From Clostridia bacterium (GTDB taxonomy: Bacteria; Bacillota; Clostridia; Oscillospirales; Butyricicoccaceae), in the NCBI GenBank assembly GCA_017547995.1, contig JAFYNW010000131.1, forward strand, positions 1-23,372: 23,372 bases of DNA, written 5' to 3'. Of the stretch, positions 8,169 to 15,317 are shown one piece after another; positions within the stretch are counted from its first letter, which is position 1, and every line of letters begins with the position of its first letter. A program made the translations under genes and the position numbers. A model generated the notes under the pieces. The model searched no databases. It saw only the letters and a program-made list of their open reading frames with translations, and was not told the DNA's origin.

Positions 8169-9026
8169 TTAGTATATGTACTTTGTACTGTAGTTTTTAC
8201 CGTTGCCGATAAACTGCGCCATAGAAGCACTTGTCTTTGCCGATGAAGTGAAGGTAGGGTCCATTGTGGTCCATTTTGAACCATCAAAATAGAGGGAGCC
8301 CGTCTTTATCCATCCTATGTCCTTGATGTAAACTTCGTTCCACGCATGGTATCCGTTGTTAGGAGCCACGTAGCCTGTCACAAGCTTTGCAGGGATACCC
8401 TGCGATCTGAGCATAGCCGCCATAACAGCCGCATAGTCGAAGCAGATACCCTTCTGTGCCGCAACCACCAGATCAACGTCAGGAAGGTAGCCGCTCTGCA
8501 CAGTCTGTGCCTTCTGCTTGTCATAGCTCATGGCATTCACCACGTAATTGTAGATGATATCCACCTTTTCAAGGTCATTCTTGGCATATTCAGTTATTTC
8601 CGCTGCCGTCTTCACAACGTTTGAGTTCGCATTGTAGTTTACGTACTGGCTGCTTGTGAGGAACGGCGAATGTGGGTTTTCAAGCTTTACGTTCACGTTG
8701 TAAGTATTGAGAACGCTGTACTTTGTACCCGTAGTGTTGCGGAGCACTCTGATTTTATACTGTCCATCCCCCAGCTGAAGAGGATAAACTTCAGATTCTC
8801 CGTTGTTTTTAAGGTCGTATGTGTATTTCTGGCCATCCTTTTCGACCATAACCTTGATGCGCTTATCTCCGCCTGCTGTATAGCTTGCTGTGAAATATCC
8901 GTCCTTTGCTGTTTCGGCATTGATGACACTGCCGTTGGACTTTTTAAGAAGCGCTGCGGATATATTCATGCTGAGCATTGATGCGACGAGAGTGCACATC
9001 AGGACAAATGACAAAACTCTTTTCAT
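8169..9026 (-). CDS. Secreted transglutaminase-like protein
   Basis: 285 residues with a signal peptide (1-24, ending ISAA). A beta-rich region (about 30-115) precedes a transglutaminase-like fold (about 135-258) with the Cys-His-Asp triad: C195 in KGICFDYAAV, H227 in YHAWNEVY and D256 in TMDPTF. The C-terminus has no obvious membrane anchor or sorting signal. Such proteins act outside the cell as proteases, peptidoglycan-linked hydrolases or cross-linking enzymes; which applies cannot be told from sequence. AAGGAG lies 5 nt before the ATG, and the gene begins 31 nt after the sortase stop. Co-transcription with the sortase suggests a role in assembling or tethering surface proteins. Confidence 0.9.
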   Translation of the reverse strand: MKRVLSFVLMCTLVASMLSMNISAALLKKSNGSVINAETAKDGYFTASYTAGGDKRIKVMVEKDGQKYTYDLKNNGESEVYPLQLGDGQYKIRVLRNTTGTKYSVLNTYNVNVKLENPHSPFLTSSQYVNYNANSNVVKTAAEITEYAKNDLEKVDIIYNYVVNAMSYDKQKAQTVQSGYLPDVDLVVAAQKGICFDYAAVMAAMLRSQGIPAKLVTGYVAPNNGYHAWNEVYIKDIGWIKTGSLYFDGSKWTTMDPTFTSSAKTSASMAQFIGNGKNYSTKYIY

Positions 9027-9057
9027 AAAAACTCCTTATCTCATGGAGACAGGGTAA

Positions 9058-9876
9058 CTATCTCCGGATTGTTTCTTTCAGGACAGCTCTTACGATTATG
9101 CGTTTTTCACTTGTACCTTTAGGATGACACGACGTGAGGATGAGCATAGGCTCTTCTTCCTCTTTCAGAAGACTCCAGTCGTTTTTCTCAACGATATTGG
9201 TGTCTTTGTATTGGTAGACGTAGATTTTATCACCAAAATAAATCTTCATCTCATCCCCTGCCCTCACCTTATCTATATTATAGAACCAGGCGCCGTATAC
9301 GTCACGGTGGGCAGCAATTATAACGTTTCCTTTTTCTTCGTCAGGAAGTGCAGAAGTCTCATAAAGCCCAGGTGCCTTCTTCAGCTCGGCAAGGCTTGTG
9401 CCGCCGATGATCCGGGATTTCACACCCATTCGCTTTACGATAAGCCCCATATCATAGCTTTCATATAAGCTTCGCTCTGTGTAGTCCACGTATTTTATCG
9501 TGTCAAACACAGGAGTCGGCTGTTTTTCCTTTGCCTTTGTCGGCTCAGTTGCTTCTGTTACTGAAGTTTCCACGCTCTCCGACGTTTCTTCCTTTTCTGT
9601 CGTTTCCGTTTTATTTACGGTCACGTCTGCTCTTGTGAGGCCCGGGTCTGCGTCTGTTATGACGAAGGATTGTCCCGCCTTGAGAGCGAGGGGAAGCTGG
9701 TCATAGGAGATGAAATCATCGGCATCACTGACTGCGATATTTTCATACCACAGACTGTAAAGCTGCTGATACACCCTGCCTGAGCAGTTTACCCACAGAA
9801 AACAGAAGATGAGGAGAAAGCCTGAAAAAATCAGCAGATTTCCTACGATTTTCTTTGTTTTTTTACTCATTTTCAT
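9058..9876 (-). CDS. Sortase (class D/E-like, unassigned subclass)
   Basis: 272-residue membrane-anchored transpeptidase. A basic N-terminus is followed by a membrane segment (about 11-30), a Ser/Thr/Glu-rich linker (about 84-120) and a sortase domain (about 125-270). Catalytic residues are H190 (IIAAHRDVYG), C250 (LILTSCHPKG) and R259 (SEKRIIVRAV). Sortases cut a C-terminal LPxTG-type signal and attach the protein to cell wall or pilin. The adjacent transglutaminase and the large vWA-MucBP protein are plausible partner and substrate (inference). The start at 9876 lacks a clear ribosome site; 9870 is an alternative. A six-codon reading frame from 9892 ends with TGA overlapping the ATG. Transcription is from a strong promoter overlapped by a palindrome at 9900-9934. 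Confidence 0.92.
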   Translation of the reverse strand: MKMSKKTKKIVGNLLIFSGFLLIFCFLWVNCSGRVYQQLYSLWYENIAVSDADDFISYDQLPLALKAGQSFVITDADPGLTRADVTVNKTETTEKEETSESVETSVTEATEPTKAKEKQPTPVFDTIKYVDYTERSLYESYDMGLIVKRMGVKSRIIGGTSLAELKKAPGLYETSALPDEEKGNVIIAAHRDVYGAWFYNIDKVRAGDEMKIYFGDKIYVYQYKDTNIVEKNDWSLLKEEEEPMLILTSCHPKGTSEKRIIVRAVLKETIRR

Positions 9877-9899
9877 TTTCTATTTTTGCGCATAGTAAT

Positions 9900-9934
9900 A
9901 GCTGTGACTATATTATAGCACAATAGTCACAGCT
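9900..9934. promoter_or_regulatory. 12-bp-arm palindrome over the sortase promoter
   Basis: AGCTGTGACTAT (9900-9911) and ATAGTCACAGCT (9923-9934) form a perfect inverted repeat with an 11-nt centre that contains the -10 element. Each arm holds TGTGACT, and a further copy lies at 9954-9948 upstream of the -35. The layout suits an operator for a dimeric regulator; a hairpin near the transcript start is an alternative. Confidence 0.6.
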
Positions 9935-9940
9935 AGTCAA
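9912..9940 (-). promoter_or_regulatory. Sortase promoter
   Basis: TTGACT (9940-9935), a 17-nt spacer and TATAAT (9917-9912) on the minus strand give a near-consensus sigma-A promoter. The predicted start near 9905 leaves a leader of about 29 nt. AATGTGAC (9956-9949) lies just upstream. Confidence 0.8.
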
Positions 9941-10002
9941 GTAATTCAGTCACATTTTAATAATTTATGACTTTTATCTATTAAATTGTGTTACTTTTGT
10001 GA

Positions 10003-10461
10003 CTACCATGTAGCCAGTTCTTTTTCTCCTGCCGCTTCGTTCATAAGCTTGATAAGCTCGAGCTCACTTCTGAAGCGCTGTGTGACGCCCTTTTCAACCC
10101 ACTGTACAGTGCCCTGCCAGGTGGAGTTCTGTCTGAACTGAACCTGCACGATGAAGGTTGCCTTTTCGCCTGTATGCTCAGCGGAGTTTTCGATGTTCTT
10201 ATTTTCCATAAACTCTTTCCTCTTCTTATCAATATTGCCCTTTACCTTGAGAAAGCTTCTGCTTTCGTGGGATGCCTGCGGGAATTTGTACTGATCGAAT
10301 ACGTATTCAAGCACTCTGAGAAGGTCGTTTACGCCGTTTATGCCGTAGCCGATTCTGTCTGTGCCGATATATACTCTGCCCTTATAGTCGAAATCCGCCA
10401 TACTGTCAAGGCAGAAAATCGCCTTTACAGCGGCACTTGTATACTGCACCTTTTTAACCAT
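10003..10461 (-). CDS. Hypothetical protein co-transcribed with the SARP regulator
   Basis: 152 residues, no signal peptide or membrane segment, so cytoplasmic. Two parts are visible: an N-terminal region (about 1-75) containing KAIFCLDSMADFDYKGRVYI, and a C-terminal region (about 100-147) with NSTWQGTVQW and RFRSELELIKLMNEA, joined by a polar linker. The WQGT...FRS.LEL pattern recalls small uncharacterised Clostridia proteins, but no function can be assigned. It starts 9 nt after the SARP stop, behind AGGGTGG, so the two are almost certainly one operon. It could modulate the regulator (guilt by association only). Confidence 0.8.
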   Translation of the reverse strand: MVKKVQYTSAAVKAIFCLDSMADFDYKGRVYIGTDRIGYGINGVNDLLRVLEYVFDQYKFPQASHESRSFLKVKGNIDKKRKEFMENKNIENSAEHTGEKATFIVQVQFRQNSTWQGTVQWVEKGVTQRFRSELELIKLMNEAAGEKELATW

Positions 10462-10470
10462 AGCGCCACC

Positions 10471-11661
10471 CTACACAGCAGGCTCAATCGGAGTGAGCTT
10501 GCAGTTGAGCGCAACAGCTGTGCCCTTATATACCTCCGCAAATGCCTTGCGGATACGTTTTACGATGATATCACTGTTTTCAAAGGTTACCGTTGGCAGC
10601 ATAGCGATATACTGTGACGAGCTGTATCGTGATACAACGTCACCGCGACGAAGGCTGCCGATGAGTACGTCCTTGAGAATCTCCATCATCTGCTCGTTCT
10701 TTTCGCCTGAAATATTGTGACCGGAGGAAGCCGAAAGTGTGAAGAGTGCCACGAAAATCGACTGTCCGTTACGTTCAAGTGTTCTTGCTTCTCTGCGGTA
10801 AACGCTCTTGAAGACCTCGTATTCACAGAAGAAAGCGCCTCTGATGCCCTTTTCACTGCCCTTTTCGCGCAAATCTTCCTTGATGTTGAGAATATCAGCC
10901 TCGATAGCGCGTACACCCTTGACGATTTCGTTATAGATGGAGCGAAGCTCTTCCGAAGGAATTACACCAAGCTCGCTGTAGAAAAGGTCGTTGACGTATT
11001 CGTAATACGCCATAGCCTCCTTCTTCTTGTCCATCGCGTGAAGTGCGCGCATCTTGTCGATATGTGAGCGCTCGACAAAAGGATCGATTTTAGCCGCCTT
11101 GGATGCCGCCACCTCGATTTCCTCATATCTGCCTTCAGCCTTGAGAGCGTCACAGTATTTTCTGACGCTTTCAAAGAACATATTCTTATATCTGACCGCA
11201 GCAGGCACTACCCATTTTTCAAATGAGCAGGACTCAAGGAAATCGCCGTTATAAATGTCGATAACCCTTGCGTAATTGTCAGGGACAGGGTCCTTTTCAG
11301 CCTTTGCGTAAGCCTTTTCCATTTCTTCCGCATCGATAATGCAATCAACGTCGCCATTCCAGCGGCAGATACCGCGCTTATTGATGATATATTCGCCGTT
11401 TTCGCCTCTGCCGACAGCATCGAGCAGACCGCGCAGACGATATACGAGATTTTTCAGCGCATTGTTTGGGTTATCGATAGGCTCATCCCAGAGCACGTCC
11501 ACAAGCTCTTCCGAGGTGACGTCACGGTTACGGTTTGCAAGCAGATACTTGAGAAGCAGCCAGACCTGCTTTGTGCGGCTGTTGGCATCTGTCACAACGT
11601 TGCCGTCGTACTCCATGGAGAAGGTACCCAGCATATTTATTTTTATCGGTTGTCTTGCCAT
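10471..11661 (-). CDS. SARP/BTAD-type regulator fused to a degenerate GGDEF domain
   Basis: 396-residue transcription factor. Residues 1-100 form an OmpR-type winged helix as in SARP/AfsR regulators (IKINMLGTFSMEYDG; later LVYRLRGLLDAVG). Residues 105-250 are a bacterial transcriptional activator domain (BTAD; LGVIPSEELRSIYNEI). Residues 275-395 have GGDEF-domain spacing (FVALFTLSA, LRRGDVVSRYSSSQYIAMLP), but the signature is SSSQY (347-351), so catalysis is very unlikely and a sensor or binding role is more plausible. Its own promoter and a GGAGGT ribosome site precede the ATG. SARPs usually activate nearby genes by binding direct repeats near -35. Candidate targets here share TGTGAC motifs, including the sortase and surface-protein promoters. 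Confidence 0.87.
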   Translation of the reverse strand: MARQPIKINMLGTFSMEYDGNVVTDANSRTKQVWLLLKYLLANRNRDVTSEELVDVLWDEPIDNPNNALKNLVYRLRGLLDAVGRGENGEYIINKRGICRWNGDVDCIIDAEEMEKAYAKAEKDPVPDNYARVIDIYNGDFLESCSFEKWVVPAAVRYKNMFFESVRKYCDALKAEGRYEEIEVAASKAAKIDPFVERSHIDKMRALHAMDKKKEAMAYYEYVNDLFYSELGVIPSEELRSIYNEIVKGVRAIEADILNIKEDLREKGSEKGIRGAFFCEYEVFKSVYRREARTLERNGQSIFVALFTLSASSGHNISGEKNEQMMEILKDVLIGSLRRGDVVSRYSSSQYIAMLPTVTFENSDIIVKRIRKAFAEVYKGTAVALNCKLTPIEPAV

Positions 11662-11696
11662 TATATCAGACCTCCGTTCTTTATCATATCCATTTG

Positions 11697-11730
11697 GTCA
11701 CATTATACCACATTTCAAAAATAAATGCAA
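11697..11730 (-). promoter_or_regulatory. SARP operon promoter with overlapping AATGTGAC
   Basis: TTGCAT (11730-11725), a 17-nt spacer and TATAAT (11707-11702) on the minus strand. AATGTGAC (11704-11697) overlaps the 3' half of the -10, a position suited to repression or autoregulation. A second TGTGACC lies in the opposite orientation at 11759-11765, and GTCCAC/GTGGAC (11782-11797) forms a small palindrome further upstream. Confidence 0.72.
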
Positions 11731-11814
11731 ACATTTTACGAAATTTTCCGCAACATTTTGTGACCGTTTTCGTTACCTTCTGTCCACCACCGTGGACTCA
11801 CACTTTTTTATACG

Positions 11815-11841
11815 AAAAAAGACACCCTTAAGGGTGTCTTT
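11815..11841 (-). terminator. Terminator after the amidohydrolase gene
   Basis: AAAGACACCC/GGGTGTCTTT with a TTAA loop, followed on the minus strand by TTTTTTCG. It sits just after the stop at 11856 and insulates the SARP promoter region. The stem is symmetric enough to work in both directions. Confidence 0.85.
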
Positions 11842-11855
11842 CGGTGAGAATTATT

Positions 11856-13121
11856 CTATTCGTAATCGTCGATTATCGAATGAGGGATGCTTTCCTTGCC
11901 CTCCTTCATTACGAATGCACAGTCGAGAAGCGCCTTGTCATCGGTCAGCAAGTCACGCTTCCAGCCGGAAATATCGGCATATTTACCTGCTTCAATCGTG
12001 CCGACCTTGTCTGCAATACCAAGGATGTCTGCATTGACGGCAGTTGCCGCCTTGAGTGTACGGAATGGGTCCATGCCGTTTCTCAGCCATGCGGAATATT
12101 CACGGCCACATTCATAATTCTGATAGCCTACCACAAGGTCTGTGCCATAGCCGAGACGAATCTTGCTGTTTTTGAGGATTTCACGGCTGTTTACAAGATT
12201 TTCTCTGTAATAGCGAAGTTTTTTCTGGAATTCAGGGGATTTCTGCGCAAGCTTTTCTTCATCGAGAAGGACGATTTCATCGTAAGGGCAGAAGGTAGGC
12301 ACTACGTAGACGTCCTTTTCTTCGAGAAGACGGGCAGTTTCCTCATTGATGAGTGATGCATGCTCGATGCCGTCGATGCCCATTTTTGCAAGGGTTGTGC
12401 AAAGCTCGGTTGTGTATGCGTGAGCTGTTACGGTTGTATGGAGAGAATGTGCAGTGTCGATGATTGCACGAAGCTCGTCATCGGAAAGCTGCTTGTCCTC
12501 AGGGGAGTCGTTAGGAGTGAAGAAGCCGCCTGTCGCCATAATCTTGATATAGTCAGCGCCGATTTTCACCTCGTGACGGACTGCATCACGGAAAAACTCA
12601 GCGCCAGAGCCCATTGTAGGATACTGAGTTTCGAGGAAACGGGAAAGTTTAGGATTTGTGGCGATTTTCTGTGTGGAGTCACCGTGCGAGCCTGGCGCAC
12701 AGATAAAGTGAGGCGCGGCAATCATTCTTGCACCTTCGATATATCCCATATCGATAGCGCGTTTTACGTCGAGGGAGCAGTCCTCCTGAAACCAGCCGAT
12801 GTGACGGATTGTTGTGAAGCCGCCTGCAAGAGCCTTTCTGCAGCATTCAGCCGCAGCAAGAGCACGCATCCCCTCAGAATAGAAGATAGCGTCCTTGTCA
12901 ATTTCGCGCCAGTCGAAATAGCTTGCGTGGACGTGGGCGTCAATCATACCCGGTGTGACTGTGAGATGTGACAGGTCGATAATACGGCAGTTTTCAGGTG
13001 TTTCGAGGTTTTCACCCACCTTTTCGATGATTTTGCCGTTGATGAGAATTTCCTTGTTAAGCTGAAGCTCGTCGAGAATACCGTCATAGAGCTTTCCGCA
13101 GATGATTTTTATGTAAGACAT
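11856..13121 (-). CDS. Metal-dependent amidohydrolase (prolidase-like)
   Basis: 421 residues of the amidohydrolase superfamily, most like the group of Xaa-Pro dipeptidase/imidazolonepropionase-like hydrolases. Start MSYIKIICGK at 13121 has AAAGGAAA upstream; the longer in-frame version from 13202 would add 27 residues lacking family character. Metal ligands are HVH (H63, H65), the probable carbamylated K193 in DYIKIMATGG, H234 in TAHAYTT, H254 in GIEHA and D328 in GYGTDL. The C-terminal GTIEAGKYADI is typical. It is cytoplasmic, with no signal peptide. It likely cleaves a C-N bond in a dipeptide or small amide; the substrate is unknown. It stands alone between two terminators. Confidence 0.9.
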   Translation of the reverse strand: MSYIKIICGKLYDGILDELQLNKEILINGKIIEKVGENLETPENCRIIDLSHLTVTPGMIDAHVHASYFDWREIDKDAIFYSEGMRALAAAECCRKALAGGFTTIRHIGWFQEDCSLDVKRAIDMGYIEGARMIAAPHFICAPGSHGDSTQKIATNPKLSRFLETQYPTMGSGAEFFRDAVRHEVKIGADYIKIMATGGFFTPNDSPEDKQLSDDELRAIIDTAHSLHTTVTAHAYTTELCTTLAKMGIDGIEHASLINEETARLLEEKDVYVVPTFCPYDEIVLLDEEKLAQKSPEFQKKLRYYRENLVNSREILKNSKIRLGYGTDLVVGYQNYECGREYSAWLRNGMDPFRTLKAATAVNADILGIADKVGTIEAGKYADISGWKRDLLTDDKALLDCAFVMKEGKESIPHSIIDDYE

Positions 13122-13283
13122 GGTTGTTTTCCTTTCTTTGTGGTGATATTGTATGCTTTCGGGAGCGGCAAGCAGCTCCCTGCGTTTTTTGCCAGACGTC
13201 ATAAATGCCGTCCACTACAAGAGAGTGAAGTTTGCTATGCTAGTGAAGAAATGAAGTGTTGCAGTGGGCAACGATGTGTGTGA
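13122..13283. repeat. Intergenic palindromes and decayed CTTCAC-like repeats
   Basis: Upstream gap of the amidohydrolase. GGGAGC/GCTCCC (13161-13180) is followed on the plus strand by a T run. GACG-TCATAAATGC-CGTC (13195-13212) is a hairpin whose ten-base loop recurs at 20561-20570 with a different stem. Between 13225 and 13260 GTGAAG/TGAAGTG words resemble, in reverse, the array near 15590-15696. No gene is seen. Confidence 0.5.
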
Positions 13284-13356
13284 CAAGTCACATTAAACAG
13301 ATGACAATCCCTCCGTCACACCTTCGTGTGCCACCTCCCTTTACACAAGGGAGGCA
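13284..13356. repeat. Dispersed two-hairpin repeat, copy 1
   Basis: CAAGTCAC, then 12 nt, then ACAATCCCTCCG, a small hairpin (TCACAC/GTGTG) and the hairpin CCTCCCTT-tacac-AAGGGAGG. A second copy lies at 15318-15389 with the same order and spacing. The first stem differs between copies but pairs in both. The 5' end contains the octamer AATGTGAC in reverse complement, probably by chance. Confidence 0.75.
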
Positions 13357-13390
13357 AGGAATTGGAATGCCCCCCGCGGGATTCTGCATC

Positions 13391-13428
13391 AAAAAAACAA
13401 AAGGACAGCGCGAAAACACCGTCCTTTT
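13391..13428 (-). terminator. Terminator of the fumarase-beta operon
   Basis: On the minus strand AAAAGGAC (13428-13421) pairs with GTCCTTTT (13406-13399), then GTTTTTTT follows. It begins about 10 nt after the stop at 13439. Confidence 0.85.
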
Positions 13429-13438
13429 ATATAAGCAC

Positions 13439-13999
13439 TTATTTTACGATTTCCTTCTTGTACTTTGCCTTGCCATCCTTGAAGATGTTGCCGCCGTGGC
13501 AGTCGATAGCGCAGATGAGAGGCATATCCTTGATTGTGAACTTCTTTACAGATTCACAGCCGAGGTCGTGGTAAGCCACAACTTCAAGCTCCTTGACTGC
13601 TTCAGCAACAACAGCCGCTGCACCGCCGATAGCGCAGAAGTAAACAGAGCCGTTTCTGATGATAGCGTCAACAGTAGCCTGATTTCTTTCGCCCTTACCA
13701 ATCATTGCGCCGAGACCGAGGTCGAGAAGGCGTGGGGAGAATGGGTCCATACGGCTGGATGTTGTAGGACCGCAGGAGCCGACAACTTCGCCAGGCTTTG
13801 CTTCTGTTGGGCCTGCATAGTAGATGATAGAGCCGTCGATTGGGTATGGAGTTTCTTCGCCGTTGTCGAGAGCCGCCATAATGCGCTTGTGAGCCGCGTC
13901 ACGGGATGTGTAGATTGTACCTGTGAGCTCGATAGCGTCGCCAGCCTTGAGAGTTTTTGCTGCTTCCTTGATGTCCGCTGTGTTTATCTTGATAGCCAT
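13439..13999 (-). CDS. Class I fumarate hydratase / L(+)-tartrate dehydratase beta subunit
   Basis: 186 residues matching the stand-alone beta subunit of the heterodimeric, iron-sulfur class I fumarase (fumarate + water to malate) or TtdB. Motifs are TSRDAAHKRI (31-40), IDGSIIYYAGP (54-64), GSCGPTTSSRMD (74-85) and the C-terminal region VVAYHDLGCESVKKF and ICAIDCHGG. The beta subunit carries part of the active site; the 4Fe-4S ligands are in the alpha subunit. No alpha subunit lies beside it, which is unusual, since the two are normally adjacent. The start overlaps the previous stop (TAATG), so translation is coupled to the coiled-coil gene. Confidence 0.9.
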   Translation of the reverse strand: MAIKINTADIKEAAKTLKAGDAIELTGTIYTSRDAAHKRIMAALDNGEETPYPIDGSIIYYAGPTEAKPGEVVGSCGPTTSSRMDPFSPRLLDLGLGAMIGKGERNQATVDAIIRNGSVYFCAIGGAAAVVAEAVKELEVVAYHDLGCESVKKFTIKDMPLICAIDCHGGNIFKDGKAKYKKEIVK

Positions 14000-14775
14000 T
14001 AGATCTTTTCTCCTATTCTTTTTACTCTTTCTAATATATCTCTGATGGATATTTTTTTACTTTCATTGCCTCGTGTTTCCTCGGCTCTGACCGAGTCTGC
14101 AAGGCTAGAGAAATCTGTTGCAAGACCGTTGATTTTATCTCTGAGGTTTTCCCAGACTTCCTCTGTGTTTTCATCCTGCTTTTCCTTTGCAGGACTTACC
14201 GTATGCATAAGCGAAAGCTGTGCTTCAAGCTGGGCATTTTTCATGATAAGACGTGAAACTCTGTCCTGAAGCTCCCTGACTTCACCGCTGTCATCGGCTT
14301 TTATATTCTTTACCTGTTCAAGAGCCGCTTTCAGCTCGTTATTTTCATTTTCAAGGCCCTGAATCTTCGCCTTGTTTTCGTTTTCCTTATTGATGGCATC
14401 GTTAAGCTGAGCCTTTATTGTATTGATGCTTTCAAAAAGTTCGTTCTTTTCACCCTTCAGCTTTGCGTTTTCTTCTGCAAGCGAAGCATTTACACCCTTT
14501 ACGTCCTCAAGCTCAACGAAAATCGCATCCTTTTCGCTGTTCAGCTGATTAAACTCATCGTTAAGGGAATCAATCGTACCCTGAAGCTCTGCCATTGCAA
14601 CCTCAACGGCATTGTCGCGCTCATTTATCAGCTTTTCATTTTCTTCCTGAAGCTGAGCGTACTTTTCCTTTTCTTCCTCGAGGGCGGCCTTCTGCTTATC
14701 AACGAGAGCGTCGATATAGGCGATGACCTGCTCCTTGCTGAAGCCCATCAGGGATTTTTTGAAAATCTTTCCCAT
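13999..14775 (-). CDS. DivIVA-like coiled-coil protein
   Basis: 258 residues. The N-terminus KIFKKSLMGFSKEQVIAYID resembles the membrane-targeting start of DivIVA/GpsB proteins (F...GY....V..Y). Residues about 25-200 form a long coiled coil rich in Glu, Lys, Asn and Leu heptads (LEEEKEKYAQLQEENEKL). A less helical linker (about 200-215) precedes a short helical tail ending RVKRIGEKI. DivIVA-type proteins organise cell poles and division septa, but this one is only DivIVA-like, so a cytoskeletal or scaffold role is tentative. The start directly abuts the thioredoxin-like stop, with GAGGTG as ribosome site. Confidence 0.78.
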   Translation of the reverse strand: MGKIFKKSLMGFSKEQVIAYIDALVDKQKAALEEEKEKYAQLQEENEKLINERDNAVEVAMAELQGTIDSLNDEFNQLNSEKDAIFVELEDVKGVNASLAEENAKLKGEKNELFESINTIKAQLNDAINKENENKAKIQGLENENNELKAALEQVKNIKADDSGEVRELQDRVSRLIMKNAQLEAQLSLMHTVSPAKEKQDENTEEVWENLRDKINGLATDFSSLADSVRAEETRGNESKKISIRDILERVKRIGEKI

Positions 14776-15111
14776 CTATATCACCTCATGATTTTTCAGA
14801 AGTCTGATCACTTCTTCTTCAGTTTTAACCCCTACACTGCGTGTCTTTTCAACGCCGTCGATGTAGAGTGTGATGCAAGGGATGCTGATGATATTGCTCT
14901 TTGCCGCCGCGAGAGGCGTTTCGTCAATATCAACTGCGTATATCCTGACATTATCATAATACTGATGACCGATATTTTCAAGACCCCACATCATATTTTT
15001 GCTGTTTTCATCCCATCGTGCCATAAAGAAAATGACAAACGGGCGTTTTTCGTTACGGATTATGTAACCAAAATCATCGTTGGTAAGAAATTCCAGCCTT
15101 TTGTTATCCAT
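14776..15111 (-). CDS. Thioredoxin-fold protein lacking the CxxC motif
   Basis: 111 residues with the full thioredoxin layout: FVIFFMARWDENSK (25-38), VRIYAVDIDETPLAA (55-69), the cis-Pro segment SIPCITLYIDG (76-86) and a C-terminal helix. Where thioredoxins read WCGPCK this reads WDENSK (33-38), so both redox cysteines are replaced and disulfide exchange by the normal route is excluded. C79 after the cis-Pro is the only cysteine. A chaperone-like or binding role is more likely than reductase. GGAG lies 7 nt before the ATG. It is first in the operon with the DivIVA-like and fumarase-beta genes. Confidence 0.85.
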   Translation of the reverse strand: MDNKRLEFLTNDDFGYIIRNEKRPFVIFFMARWDENSKNMMWGLENIGHQYYDNVRIYAVDIDETPLAAAKSNIISIPCITLYIDGVEKTRSVGVKTEEEVIRLLKNHEVI

Positions 15112-15227
15112 AGCGCCACTCCTTATAGTTCAACCGTTCGCGGTATATTCGTGCGGACAATATATTATATATGTGTGATGAGTATCTCCGATGCTCCTGC
15201 GCATAGGATTTCATTGTATTACATCTT

Positions 15228-15256
15228 ATTATATCACACACTTGCAGAAAAACCAA
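15228..15256 (-). promoter_or_regulatory. Promoter of the thioredoxin-like/DivIVA-like/fumarase-beta operon
   Basis: Minus strand: TTGGTT (15256-15251), a 17-nt spacer and an extended -10 TGATATAAT (TATAAT at 15233-15228). The -35 is weak but the TGn extension compensates. Predicted leader is about 110 nt. A second TATAAT-like stretch lies closer to the gene. Confidence 0.6.
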
Positions 15257-15317
15257 TGTTTTTTTCTTTACATTGTGAAAAATTTTTGTTATTATATACA
15301 GAGATGAGGCGATGCTG

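Noticed and set aside
10003..10461. PilZ-type c-di-GMP receptor as partner of the GGDEF-like regulator
   Set aside because: No RxxxR or DxSxxG pattern is visible in the protein.
13287..13294. Fourth AATGTGAC copy as a regulatory site of the amidohydrolase
   Set aside because: It lies in the CAAGTCAC end of a dispersed repeat and is 166 nt from the start codon, so it is probably part of the repeat.
13256..14002. Plus-strand frame of 248 codons
   Set aside because: Runs through a dispersed repeat and antisense to the fumarase beta gene; no domain seen.
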